A stretch of DNA of 10,478 bases from assembly GCA_019155205.2 (NCBI GenBank), contig JAHNZQ020000049.1, forward strand, positions 768,423-778,900, read 5' to 3'. Numbering within the stretch: position 1 is the stretch's first letter; every line of letters starts with the position of its first letter. A program made the position numbers and the translations under genes. This stretch comes from Gracilaria vermiculophylla (Eukaryota > Rhodophyta > Florideophyceae > Gracilariales > Gracilariaceae). This document shows positions 1-8,229 of the stretch, piece by piece. Below the pieces are notes generated by a model that saw only the letters and a program-made list of their open reading frames with translations, did no database searches and had not been told where the DNA came from.

Positions 1-357
1 AAAGAAGTGTTCATATGTCACACTGGTATTTACAGAGATTGTTTTACGAAACACATTGAGGATTGTCACAATATATTGAAGCATGGTATTTAAAAAACAA
101 TGTCAACAACGTTGACAACATTCGTTTCTATAGATAGAATTCTACATTTCAATGCAAATTTTGAGCAAAAGTTCTTTTGCCTTAAGCCCCCTACTAATTC
201 AATCTGCGTTATTTTGATTTGCTAGATTACTTGACCTCTGCACAGAAACTGCCCCTTTAACAGATGTCACTTTATTTTGTCTGCTGACAAGTGCGTGTTC
301 AACACGTTCTGAGAATCTTAATAGTTTCAGAATTAGTCGAGATCGTGAAGGAGTTTT
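1..357. other. AT-rich intergenic DNA, no gene seen
   Basis: I see no credible reading frame on either strand. The only structure is a short perfect inverted repeat at 101-117 (TGTCAAC, 3-nt spacer, GTTGACA) and a 9-bp direct repeat TGGTATTTA at about 24 and 84. Both are short enough to be chance in AT-rich sequence. The stretch may be the body or tail of the minus-strand SINE-like element whose head lies at 371-447, but no tail repeat or target-site duplication is evident. Confidence 0.5.
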
Positions 358-370
358 TGAGTTTTTAGAA

Positions 371-447
371 ACTCAGCGAGGTTCGAACTCAGGACCTGTT
401 GCTCACGTGTAGTGTGTCGACCATTGAGCTGCTGTGATGGCTTACGG
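371..447 (-). mobile_element. tRNA-like element (SINE head or decayed tRNA)
   Basis: Read on the minus strand, AGCTCAATGG (430 to 421) matches an internal Pol III A box, apart from a C where the flanking consensus T is expected. GTTCGAACC (388 to 380) is an exact B box. The boxes start about 42 nt apart, the spacing of a tRNA gene. A functional tRNA is unlikely: the bases that should form the acceptor stem do not pair, the D stem is poor and the T stem keeps only three or four pairs. A tRNA-derived SINE head or a tRNA pseudogene fits best. Just 3' on the same strand (375 to 358) is a perfect 7-bp hairpin, TGAGTTT / AAACTCA, with a 4-nt loop. Family, tail and target-site duplication cannot be defined from one copy. 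Confidence 0.55.
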
Positions 448-588
448 TGTGTTCTACAACTATTCATTGTTCACAGGCATTTCTAGAGTATAGGTTGTTA
501 ATTTCGAAATTTGCTATGTATTCCCCTACGGACCAAATTCCAATGTTTAATTCTTAAATTTGCATGATGGTGCACTGACCTTATACCT

Positions 589-619
589 TATGAGGTCAAT
601 TTGACCTCATATGAGGTCA
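589..619. repeat. Overlapping TGAGGTCA palindromes
   Basis: Three copies of TATGAGGTCA-type sequence lie in alternating orientation. TATGAGGTCAA (589-599) and TTGACCTCATA (601-611) form a perfect 11-bp inverted repeat around one base. TGACCTCAT / ATGAGGTCA (602-619) forms a perfect 18-bp palindrome that shares the middle copy. A weaker TGACCT precedes them at about 575. They lie just beyond the 3' end of transposase relic A, so they could be a terminal or subterminal repeat, a protein-binding site or a folded-back insertion scar. No function can be assigned. Confidence 0.8.
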
Positions 620-681
620 GCCCACCGGTCAGATAGACACTAGGTTTGGTTTTCCTGATATAAATTTTTCAAACAGAAGTT

Positions 682-1722
682 ACCCTGTTTCTCACAGAAG
701 TGTAATATTCATCATCATTTGCTCGAAGACGATGAAGAAAAATGTGCGCTGAGGTAAAGATTCACAAGGAATATAAATATTGTTACAGTTTTCTTTACTT
801 CCCATGTATTTTGATTCCTTTAAATTTTATACTGGTGTCAATCTTCCGAAAACGATTTCCACAAGAATACGGTGACTCCAAACTTTCTTATTATTTTCTT
901 CTTCTACTTAAGACAGGCAATTTTGCAACGGCGTTTTCATGGGAAGAATAGCCCCAACATGTTATGTAGCTTCCTGATATTCTTCATCTTTTATGCATAA
1001 GTCCTATCCGCTGATTTGGAAAATTATACAAAAAATCACTGGCGTCCGAAATGAAATGGGAATTTTCATTTGCGCAATTCTCGAGTTATTTTTCATGATC
1101 CGTAATATTGGAATAAGATATATGTCAATATATGCCATAGATCCAGGAGAATGATTAGAAATTACTATTGCAAGACCATTTGGCAAAACAGAAACTTCCG
1201 TTTTAAAGCCATATAATTTATGCTTGCCGCTGAAATATTTTTTACCTTCTACCATACTTCCAGATGAGTTAAATGACTGCTAAAAACAGAAATCGGTAGC
1301 GCAGCACAGTATCAATAGTGGTTAACGCCGTCTTGGTTTCCAAACATTTTTTTTGCGTAGGAGAGCGACTATACTTTTCATTGACGTATTGGCTTAATAC
1401 TTCAATAGCTATGTAGCTAATAAATTTAATTATCAGTCATTCAAACCTAGAACCCAACATGTTGAAAATAGTTCAAAGAATATTTCGTTTCTTTGCATTT
1501 CTTAATGTTGTGAACAACATAAGTAAAATGTCTTTTGGAGACACTGAGTATAATTTTTCATTTTTCTACAGCTCCCGTTCTTGTCTACAATTCTGGACAC
1601 GATGAACCAGATATCTTCAAATTCACGAGGTGAAAGTTTTGTCATTTCTCTTGTAATAGTTGATGACGCATTACGCATATAAAGGAATCGTAAATTGGAC
1701 AGTGCGAGTCTGTTTCTTCCTC
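682..1722 (-). pseudogene. DDE transposase relic A (PIF/Harbinger-like)
   Basis: This is a dead copy of a DDE_Tnp_4-type transposase, the cut-and-paste enzyme of PIF/Harbinger-like DNA transposons. All recognisable segments lie in one minus-strand frame. In order they are an N-terminal LSPREFEDIW block (about 1633), a block with the first catalytic Asp (ATD, 1294) followed by QSFNSSGSM, the hallmark YFSGKHKLYGFKTEVSVLPN (from about 1240), PGSMAYIDI, a decayed DKGYQGAT block with the second Asp (988), and HRILVE with the catalytic Glu (859), followed by FGRL. A weak match to the family C-terminus runs to about 700. In-frame stops fall at 1504, 1435, 1432, 1411, 1396, 1324, 1282, 1006, 964, 910, 829 and 694, so no product is possible. 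No net frameshift is needed over about 345 codons. Termini and inverted repeats were not found. It lies head to head with relic B and is clearly related but diverged. Confidence 0.85.
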
Positions 1723-2127
1723 AAAATCGGTGCAAGAAAGAATGAGAGGGATATAGCAAAATGTCGGATTAGCGCTGAAACGCGGAGGTAGTGACCGTTA
1801 AAGAGCGATATTAGCTTTTTCTGGATTATTTTCAGACAATATGATTATATTGAGGGCATTCGTTATAAGTGAGTATTTATAGTAGACTTTTTCCGTAAAT
1901 AAGCTGTTTACTGCACATAATGATTTCTCCTCGAAATACACAATGCATATGGCAAAACAGTTGTTATATGTAGAAATAGACCAAAAACGTCACCAACAGT
2001 ATAGAATTACTGTGAGACAAATAACAATTTAGTTTATTAGATAATAAGGTAGAAAATATATATATTGGAGAACTGCAGTGCAGTAATGAGAAATTACAAT
2101 TATTAACATACATCAAAACTCAATCTA
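1723..2127. other. Spacer between the two transposase relics
   Basis: AT-rich, with many stops in all frames and no recognisable coding sequence. It separates the 5' ends of two divergently oriented transposase relics. It should therefore contain the lost upstream part of element A and a short piece of host or other repeat DNA. No terminal repeat of element A could be picked out here. Confidence 0.5.
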
Positions 2128-2160
2128 TACGCAACACCTTGATCTTTAAAGCCTATATAA
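2128..2160 (+). repeat. Left terminal inverted repeat of element B
   Basis: Begins TACGCAACACC and continues TTGATCTTT, then AAAGCC and TATATAA. It matches the reverse complement of 3707-3736 at 18 of the first 20 positions, and at TATATAA after a variable 3-6 nt. It lies about 100-130 bp before the first transposase-like codons. Confidence 0.7.
2154..2160 (+). promoter_or_regulatory. TATA-like box of element B
   Basis: TATATAA followed by G sits inside the left terminal repeat, about 100 nt upstream of the open frame of transposase relic B. A core promoter inside or next to the terminal repeat is common in DNA transposons. The same heptamer occurs in the right repeat, facing inwards, so it may simply be part of the repeat. 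No initiator was identified with confidence. Confidence 0.3.
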
Positions 2161-2260
2161 GAGAAAACTCGGAGCTACTGACCCGTAGTTCCATATCCAA
2201 GTCTTCATTGCACTCTCGAAAAGCAAAACCTCCCTCCCGAACACCCGTCGAAGGCTTTAG

Positions 2261-3505
2261 ATCTCCTGTCTGCATCGCAACTCACGCGCGAAAACACACT
2301 TAATCAATTCTCTTCGGCAAAACCTCTTCTTGATTATTAAGAAGAGAACGACTCGCCATGCCCAAAATTTCAAGTCTTTTTATTTCAAAAACGGATCGAA
2401 GACCATTCTTAGTGTGATAAAAGATTCTTCTCAAGAATTTGATATTTTATGGGGCGTTGTGTCTGAATTTGTTTCCAATAAGTGGAATAAACAACACGGA
2501 CGAAGATATTCGTTTATAGAATAAGACATTTTTTATGGTTCTCACTACTTTGAAGAATGTGGGCATATAGGACTTTCTGGGGAAAAAAAATTGGAGGTCA
2601 ACGGTCCTGCGTTTGGAAGGCTTATATTGAATTTTATAAACAAGATAGGCACCGGTTTATTTCATCACTATGTAGATGTGAACGACGGTCCTTGGCCTTT
2701 GAAGGAGGTATTGAGGCCAAACCTGCGTTTCAAAAATTTTCCATTTTGTCGGTATACTCCTGATGTATTTTTGCCTCAATCGTTTATGCCGTCAGGAAGT
2801 ATGGCAGAAGGAAAACGTTTTCGTGGCAAACATAAGCTGTATGGTTTTAAAACCGAAATGTCAGCTTAAAAGACAAAATTGGCAGTTCGTTCATATTTTC
2901 ATGCTCCAGGATCGCGTGCTGATGTTGATATTTTTTTAATTCAAGTATCGATGATCACATGACGGCATTAGAAAAAAGAAGTGATTAAACTATAAGTTAA
3001 TTCTTAGACGCAGGGAATGTGGTTGATCAATATCATGAACAATGAGGTGTTTTAATGAGAAAAGGGTATCAAGGAGCTGTTTAGCATTTCAGAGCAATTT
3101 ATCCTGTACTAAAACCGGCAGAAAAGAGTATTGTCAAGAAATGAAGAAGAGAAAAACGAAAAAGTTTCTGGCGACAGAATAATTGTGGAAATTTTCTTTG
3201 AACGTTTGAGAAAACTTTGGAGCGTGTTGGACTCAAAATATCATTGAGGAGATAAATTGCATGATGATTTTTTTCGTTTTTGTGAATGCTTGACAAAAGA
3301 GCATATTACCTGGCATCCGCGTAGAGCTGCAGATGGTGCGCACTACAAACAAGTCCGAAATCGTCTTGATTTTTCAGAAAACATATTACAGGAAAGAAGT
3401 TTTGCACAAAAGAAGTATCGAGAAGAACGCAAGAAAGAAATGGGAACACAGTATTGCTCTTTTGTTTCTGATGAAGACACAAGTGAACCATACAGTACAA
3501 AATGA
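2261..3505 (+). pseudogene. DDE transposase relic B (PIF/Harbinger-like)
   Basis: A nearly full-length but dead transposase of the same family as relic A. The frame runs 415 codons from just after a stop at 2258 to TGA at 3503, close to my expectation of roughly 400 residues for the family. Visible blocks in order are SSQEFDILWGVVSEFVSNKW (from about 2420), ECGHIGL and NGPAFGRLI, YVDVNDGPWPL, RYTPDVF with the first catalytic Asp (2762), QSFMPSGSMAEGK, GKHKLYGFKTE, and APGSRADVDIF. Then comes EKGIKE, where DKGYQG is expected and Glu replaces the second catalytic Asp (3059). It is followed by NEKVSGDRIIVE with the catalytic Glu (3188), FRFCECLTKEHITWHPRRA, and a basic RSFAQKKYREERKK tail. Stops interrupt at 2522, 2867, 2960, 2969, 2993, 3005, 3053, 3056, 3110 and 3245. 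No ATG is found at the expected start, and no frameshift is required. The piece at 3257-3505 is the C-terminus of this protein, not a separate gene. Confidence 0.88.
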
Positions 3506-3706
3506 TTTACGTTGTCTTGATCTTTGCGCAATAGATAACGTTTTTCTCAAAACAGTAGGTATTTCTTTTGTGCATTGTTTTTCCACACATGAATGAAATA
3601 CTTTTATTGATAAATTCTTGATCATATCGTTTTATTTTGCACAAATAGAAAGATGTAACTTAAATAGTAAGTATTTGTGGGAAAGATCTAGTAAAAGAAA
3701 GATCAT

Positions 3707-3736
3707 TTATATACGCAAAGATCAAGGTTTTGGGTA
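3707..3736 (-). repeat. Right terminal inverted repeat of element B
   Basis: The reverse complement begins TACCCAAAACC and continues TTGATCTTT, GCG and TATATAA, mirroring 2128-2160. A further copy of its core, CTTGATCTTTGCG, lies in the opposite orientation at 3516-3528, just after the transposase stop. It forms a perfect 13-bp inverted repeat with 3714-3726. Confidence 0.7.
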
Positions 3737-4218
3737 GAAAGCATATTTTTACAGTTTTTATATCGATTTCGTGCTACAAGTGGTTTGTAACAAGAAAATT
3801 TGATGTTTAACTGCGTTTTTGGATTTTAAGTAAAATCACACAGGCTATGTTGAGATTGTTCTTTATACGGAAGAAATGTTGGATGGCCGATAGAATTTTA
3901 TTTTAGCCGAGAATATGAAATATTTGCTTAGTTGGAAACTATTTGCGCATGACGTCAAATTCGAAAAATGGGTTTGAACAAGGAAATAAAAAATATAGAT
4001 AATCTAATCGATTCCAATTACCGGATTCATCAACTTCCTTAACGGCCCCGTAGCGACCCTGAGGAAAGTTGGGGGCGAACATTCTGGGATAGATACTCAG
4101 GCGGGTAACATTCATGTCAAATTTACGATTTCTGTTAAATAATGCTCTAAAGTTTATAACGACAGAAACAACATTTTAAATCCAGTTGATGATCACCAAT
4201 TTAGTAACAGATCTCATG
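3737..4218. other. AT-rich spacer, no gene seen
   Basis: Contains no recognisable coding segment. Composition is strongly AT-rich, except for a short GC-richer island at about 4040-4110 that I could not identify. The right part must hold the 3' untranslated region and polyadenylation site of the minus-strand cysteine-rich gene ending at 4219. No canonical AATAAA was seen on that strand near the stop. Confidence 0.45.
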
Positions 4219-6195
4219 TCACAATTGAGAAGACGGCACGCACACGTTAAATTCACTGCACCTTAGCTCTTCTGATTCACATGCAATGTTCTCTTCCGGC
4301 GAGCACTGCTCGAACAAACCGACTACTTTCTGACAGATGTTCGACCCGTTTTTAGGCAAGCATGAAAGCGGAGAAATGTTCTGAATAAACTCGCCACTAG
4401 GGTCCATATCAACCTGTGCCACACATCGAGGCTCATCCGAGCGAGGATTTGGACTGCATGAATCTCCGAGGTTGAGGGACAGAGCGGGGTCGTAGCATTT
4501 TCTTTGGAACGGCATATTCCTGAAAGATGGATCACACTTAAGATCTCCCATGCACGAATCATCGTTTTCACAAATGAATCCGATTCTCCTCTTCGGTCGG
4601 CACACGCTTCTGCCGCGACCCTTGTAGTCCCTCCCACAGTGCAAATCTTTCTTGCATTTCTGCGTTCATGGATAGAGAAAGTAGGGAAAACGGGTTAGTA
4701 TGGATCTTGTCACGTATTGGACGTTTTGGTCAGCACTTACTCGTTGAAATCTAGACGTAGCAAAGCACGGTCTCCACAAGCCCACTTCCAAAACCGGTAG
4801 ACTACAAAACTTTCCATTTTCAGGGAACTCGGGATCTCCTCTGCATTCCGTACCAGGCGGGCATTTCAGTTCAGAACAATCCTCACCAACACGAGTAAAA
4901 GTTACAGGAACCGCTGGAGGGGCTTCCAAATTTTGGCAAGTACCATTAACGCAGAACGCACCCTCCTCACAAGTGAAGCGGAACGGGTCCTTGCATCGCG
5001 CACCCGTCGGCAAAACTTTCATGCAGGTGTGCAGCGGAGGTGGCGGACGGCGCCCAGTTGGGAGCTCAACACCGGGAACTTCTGTGCAGACGGCATTTCT
5101 TCCGCAAATCACAGACTCGTCGCTGCTACAAGCGGCACCCAGTGGCACACGTTCCCGCCGGCGACGGCACGCGAACACACCCTGAAACTGCTTAGAAAGG
5201 GGCAGCCCGCGACGGCACTCTCGAGGAACACCAAGAGAATCGGGGGGACAGTGACTTAGTGGCGAGTGCGGCGTGCAGTACGGAATTGAATCAGGAGAGA
5301 CGGCGCGTTGTACGCAGCGGAACTTGCGGCCACGAACGCGACCGCAACTGAGGCCTCTCCTGGCGTCGCACTTGTCGAAATGCGGATCACAAGCGTCACC
5401 CAGTTTGATGAGGAGCTCGCTCTGCAGTACGCACTTGCCGACGCGGGCGCTTGGGCGGTTGCACAAGAGGTCGTCCACGCGGGAGGGGCGAGTGAACGGT
5501 AAGAGAGTCTGACACTGTGAGTCCTCGGTGCACTTCTCGCCGGCTGTCTGCAGACGTTGGCACACGCCGGGCTTTTCGCCAAAGGAACCGGCGGGGCCGA
5601 CGCAAAAGCCTTGGCACTCGAAGTTGTCAGGCTCCAATCCGCACGCAGCGCCAGGCGGGCGTTTTGCGGTGCACTGGTTGAAGTTGGTTCGGCAGTAGAA
5701 GCCATTTTGCTGCTGGCAGTGACGGTCGAACTGGCAGAAGTCACCGGCCACGCCGAAGGTGAATGGTCGGCACTTTGGCTGTATCTCACACACAAGGTCG
5801 CCCTGGCAGGGGTTGGACGAGGAGAGGGCGCAATCGGCGCCGGCCGGGAGCTGCGGAAGACAAATGAGCGGGACGGGATTGAAGTCGTCGAGGAAGCCGC
5901 AGAAAGTGCCGGGTTCGCACTGGGCGGCACCTACGTTGGAACAGTTGGAGCCGCGTGGCAGGCGCGGGGCGCAAGTGGATGCTTCTTGCTCGAAGCCCAG
6001 GAAGAAAGAAAATGAGGATGAGTCAGATTCGGGCGGGCTGCAGTAGCGCTCGAGCGGGCATTCAGCGTCGGTGAGACATGATTGCGGCGAAGTGATGAGT
6101 TGCTGCGGAGGGACTGGGGTGCGGAAGCGCGTGGCAGCGGAGAGCGAGAAGAGGGCTACAAGGGCTAGCACGAGGGCGACGAGGACGAATGTCAT
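4219..6195 (-). CDS. Secreted cysteine-rich protein, 15 four-Cys modules
   Basis: Two exons, 6195-4741 (485 codons) and 4659-4219 (146 codons plus TGA), joined in phase 0, give 631 residues. The start is the first in-frame ATG, in good context (G at -3, A at +4). It opens a hydrophobic run FVLVALVLALVALFSL followed by SAAT, so a signal peptide probably cleaved near residue 21. The mature part has exactly 60 cysteines and no further membrane span. They group into fifteen modules of four. In eleven modules the first Cys is preceded by G-x-x (PGAAC, LGDAC, TGARC). In modules 12 and 15 it is preceded by VGL-x-x-x. Eight modules have five residues between the second and third Cys. Sequons lie at N84, N417, N579 and N589. 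The spacing recalls small disulphide modules such as Dickkopf-N or EB, but I cannot assign a family. Likely extracellular or cell surface (inference); function unknown. GC content is high at the 5' end and falls in exon 2. Modules 6, 8 and 14 have irregular spacing. Confidence 0.88.
4660..4740 (-). other. Spliceosomal intron, 81 nt
   Basis: Donor GTAAGT starts at 4740. A perfect TACTAAC branch sequence lies at 4700-4694, with the branch A at 4695. The acceptor GAACGCAG ends at 4660, 35 nt after the branch A and preceded by a pyrimidine-rich tract. Splicing joins ...FATSRFQR to KCKKDLHCGRDY in phase 0 and completes cysteine module 12 (C477, C487, C493, C505), with the standard five residues between its second and third Cys. 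If the intron is retained, translation ends at a TGA at 4668-4666 and modules 13-15 and most of 12 are lost. Confidence 0.9.
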
Positions 6196-6260
6196 GGCAC
6201 GGCGGCAGGCATTCACGGCGTGCGCGACGGAGGAAAGACGCGATAGACAGGCCGTTGGTG

Positions 6261-6269
6261 ATTTATTAA
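6261..6269 (-). promoter_or_regulatory. TATA-like element of the cysteine-rich gene
   Basis: TTAATAAAT on the minus strand is an isolated AT run in otherwise GC-rich upstream DNA, 66 nt before the ATG at 6195. A start of transcription about 30 nt downstream would fall in the pyrimidine-rich CTATCGCGTCTTTCCTCC, near 6245-6225, giving a leader of roughly 40 nt. This rests on position and composition only. Confidence 0.35.
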
Positions 6270-6700
6270 GCAGACGGGCGCAGCGCAGATTCGGTGCAGG
6301 TGATTGGGCCGAGCACAAGGGGCGCCGGCGGCGTGCACTGCACGTGTGTGGGTGGCGCCAAGGTTTTGGGAATGTGCATCGTGGGACAGGGCGCTGCAAA
6401 CACGAGAGATCACATGGATGCCGAAGTGAAGCTGTTGTCGCTTGTTCGTGCTGTATGAGTGCGGAGTGTAAAGGGTAGGAGTGCGCGTTGTGGCTGCGTC
6501 CACTGCTCAGGTCGACACTTGTCGCTTGTATGCATCTTTGCGTGGCACTCAAATTCCGCTCGCTCTCGTGCCGCGCCGCTCAACGACAACAAGCAGCGCA
6601 CCAAGCCGCCTCACCCACACCGCTGCGTGTGTCGTGTGTTCAGCGGCGCGCGCACACCATCTCTGGACGCATCCTCCAATTCACAACACATTTTATTTGT
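6270..6700 (-). other. GC-rich upstream region of the cysteine-rich gene
   Basis: The high GC of the coding region continues upstream to about 6660 and then falls sharply. The coding frame stays open to 6552, but only a TTG, no ATG, occurs before the signal-peptide Met. I therefore treat this as promoter or leader DNA. It is low in stops and rich in CG, GCGC and CAC runs, so the many open frames on both strands carry little weight. A possible acceptor-like TTTGCAG at about 6400 on the minus strand would matter only if transcription began further upstream. Confidence 0.45.
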
Positions 6701-8229
6701 GAGCACACGAATGTGAAACTTGCTCAAATCACTTCTACGAGAATGTCACGAGTGGCACATCGCCCTACTGGATGGTGCAATTTGCTTTCCGTAAACAAAA
6801 TGCCCATTACGTACAGTGTACCGCAGTCAACCCCGCAGAGTCTATAGAGACCCCTCACCCTTCCCATCTCCTTAATTTCTCTGATATTTACGGACTTACA
6901 GTAGTTCAGCCACCATTAAGAGTAATTCTATCCCCAGATTTGAAATCCAACAATAAAGATCCTTACTGGGTTTTAGTCCTTTTTACTGCATCCATCTTCT
7001 TATTCTTTGGCAGCCAAAATGTACATGCCTCATTTCCAAATAACATTCTCGTCGTCTGCACTCCCTCCAACACTCTCACCTCGAACAAAAAGACCACAAA
7101 GCTTCCAAAAACGTTTCCGTTCCTTTCACCCATGTCTCCGGCGAGCAAAACCAAACCGACGCGATTCAGCTCAAGAAACAACAATAATCCACGAACTGTT
7201 AACAACCTGCCGAATCAGACCGGCTGAAGCAAAAGCCGCTCGAACCAAATCTGACTAGCCCAGTTTTCTAATGAGAATCGGTCTGGCGTTCTACGGATTG
7301 TTATTAGTGAAGCTAGGAGATAACATTTTGAATCTACTTCGATGGTCTCAATACGCCCCATTTGATGCGGCACAGCTTGGAGTGCACGACAAACTGTCGT
7401 ACAGAGCTTGGAGGGTACGGTGCAGCTGCTGAAACTCCACAGCGGCGTGCGACGTTACTCGCCGTACCTTCAATGTGGTGCCGTTGTGCTAAGCATCTTT
7501 GGTGTCGCTTGTTCTCCTTCTGCTTGTTACACCGGGAAACAACAAACTGTTCTATACTATAAGGGCACGCTACATTCTGTGTTTCATTTTCTCAGCGGCT
7601 TCAGTAGTCAATACTCTGCATGTAGTGAGTTCACGATACTGGATTGCAATAATAAGACTTTTCCCGATCGCCGCTCCTGCTGTATGACCAGACTCTCGTT
7701 CGGGGACTGTCTCATCTCTGACTACTACCGTTGCCTTTTGATGCACTTTGCATCGTATCTGGTTCTTAACATGCAAAAATGTGAGGGTCGTATTATGAGT
7801 TTCTGAATCCGGAAGTCGGAAAAGCCCAATCAGTTGAAGAGCATTAGCATGTACACGCGTGCACAAAAATCGTTCGCAATTTCATCCATGAAGGCGAAAT
7901 CTTTTTCTTCGCCGTCAAGGAAACGAACTGCGTCCGTTTTAATGTACGTTGCCCCTGGGTAAGCTCAGGATAAACAAAATAGTAATTGTTGTCATTCACA
8001 CTCGGTATGAATCCAATTCTCCGTCGAACACGAGCTTCTTAACTTTCTTTTATACTGTTTTAGTAGAGTTCCATAGGTTTTTAAACCCTATGCAATTTCT
8101 ACGACAAAGCATATAAAAAGGTTCTACAAAAATCTTCTACACAACTTTATTAGCGTATTAGCAGTTCTTAGTTGCTTTCTAGAATCTTTGAGATTATTCT
8201 TCATAAACCTTTCTCAACGTGTTAACTGT
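6701..8229. other. Long stretch with no recognised gene
   Basis: Several open frames occur, but none has recognisable motifs. 6772-7227 on the plus strand starts with ATG and has one hydrophobic segment (about WVLVLFTASIFLFFG) and a basic Asn/Pro/Lys tail. 7408-7806 on the plus strand starts only at TTG. Frames on the opposite strand in the same places are equally open, so coding status is not supported. The right part, below about 8257, may include the 3' LTR of the copia relic. It carries an almost perfect palindrome at 8072-8092 (CATAGG / CCTATG core) and weak inverted repeats at 7414-7420 / 7462-7468 (GGTACGG / CCGTACC). Confidence 0.4.

Larger units (their letters stand above)
2128..3736 (+). 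mobile_element. PIF/Harbinger-like DNA transposon B with terminal repeats
   Basis: About 1.6 kb bounded by imperfect terminal inverted repeats enclosing one transposase relic. The outer 20 nt agree at 18 positions, sharing ACCTTGATCTTT, and both arms continue after a short variable piece to TATATAA. Gene plus TIR architecture at this size is typical of a simple autonomous class II element, here inactivated. No convincing 3-bp target duplication flanks the ends (CTA on the left, GAA on the right). The true tips may therefore differ by a few bases, or the duplication has mutated. The transposase points away from the left repeat. Confidence 0.7.

Noticed and set aside
371..447. Functional tRNA gene
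   Set aside because: The acceptor stem does not pair, the D and T stems are poor, and no proper anticodon stem-loop can be drawn.
742..951. 69-residue plus-strand open frame
   Set aside because: Antisense to the C-terminal half of transposase relic A, which shows clear family motifs on the minus strand.
682..3505. Reassigned stop codons as an explanation for the open-but-interrupted transposases
   Set aside because: All three stop codons occur in frame, at positions where different residues are expected. The cysteine-rich gene ends normally at TGA, and its intron-retained form also meets one.
5256..5930. 224-residue minus-strand open frame, and plus-strand frames such as 5557-6015 and 4933-5259
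   Set aside because: Shadows of the cysteine-rich gene in other frames. They are low-complexity Ala/Ser/Arg-rich products of GC-rich codons with no motif.
6196..6552. 119-residue N-terminal extension of the cysteine-rich protein
   Set aside because: The frame is open but has only a TTG at 6552 and no ATG before 6195. The extension would bury the signal peptide, and openness is expected in GC-rich DNA.
6772..7227. 151-residue plus-strand frame with ATG, a hydrophobic segment and a basic tail
   Set aside because: No family motif, and overlapping frames on both strands are equally open. Could be real only with transcript support.
7408..7806. 132-residue plus-strand frame rich in Cys and Ser
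   Set aside because: It has only a TTG start and no signal peptide or recurring cysteine pattern. The opposite strand is open over the same place.
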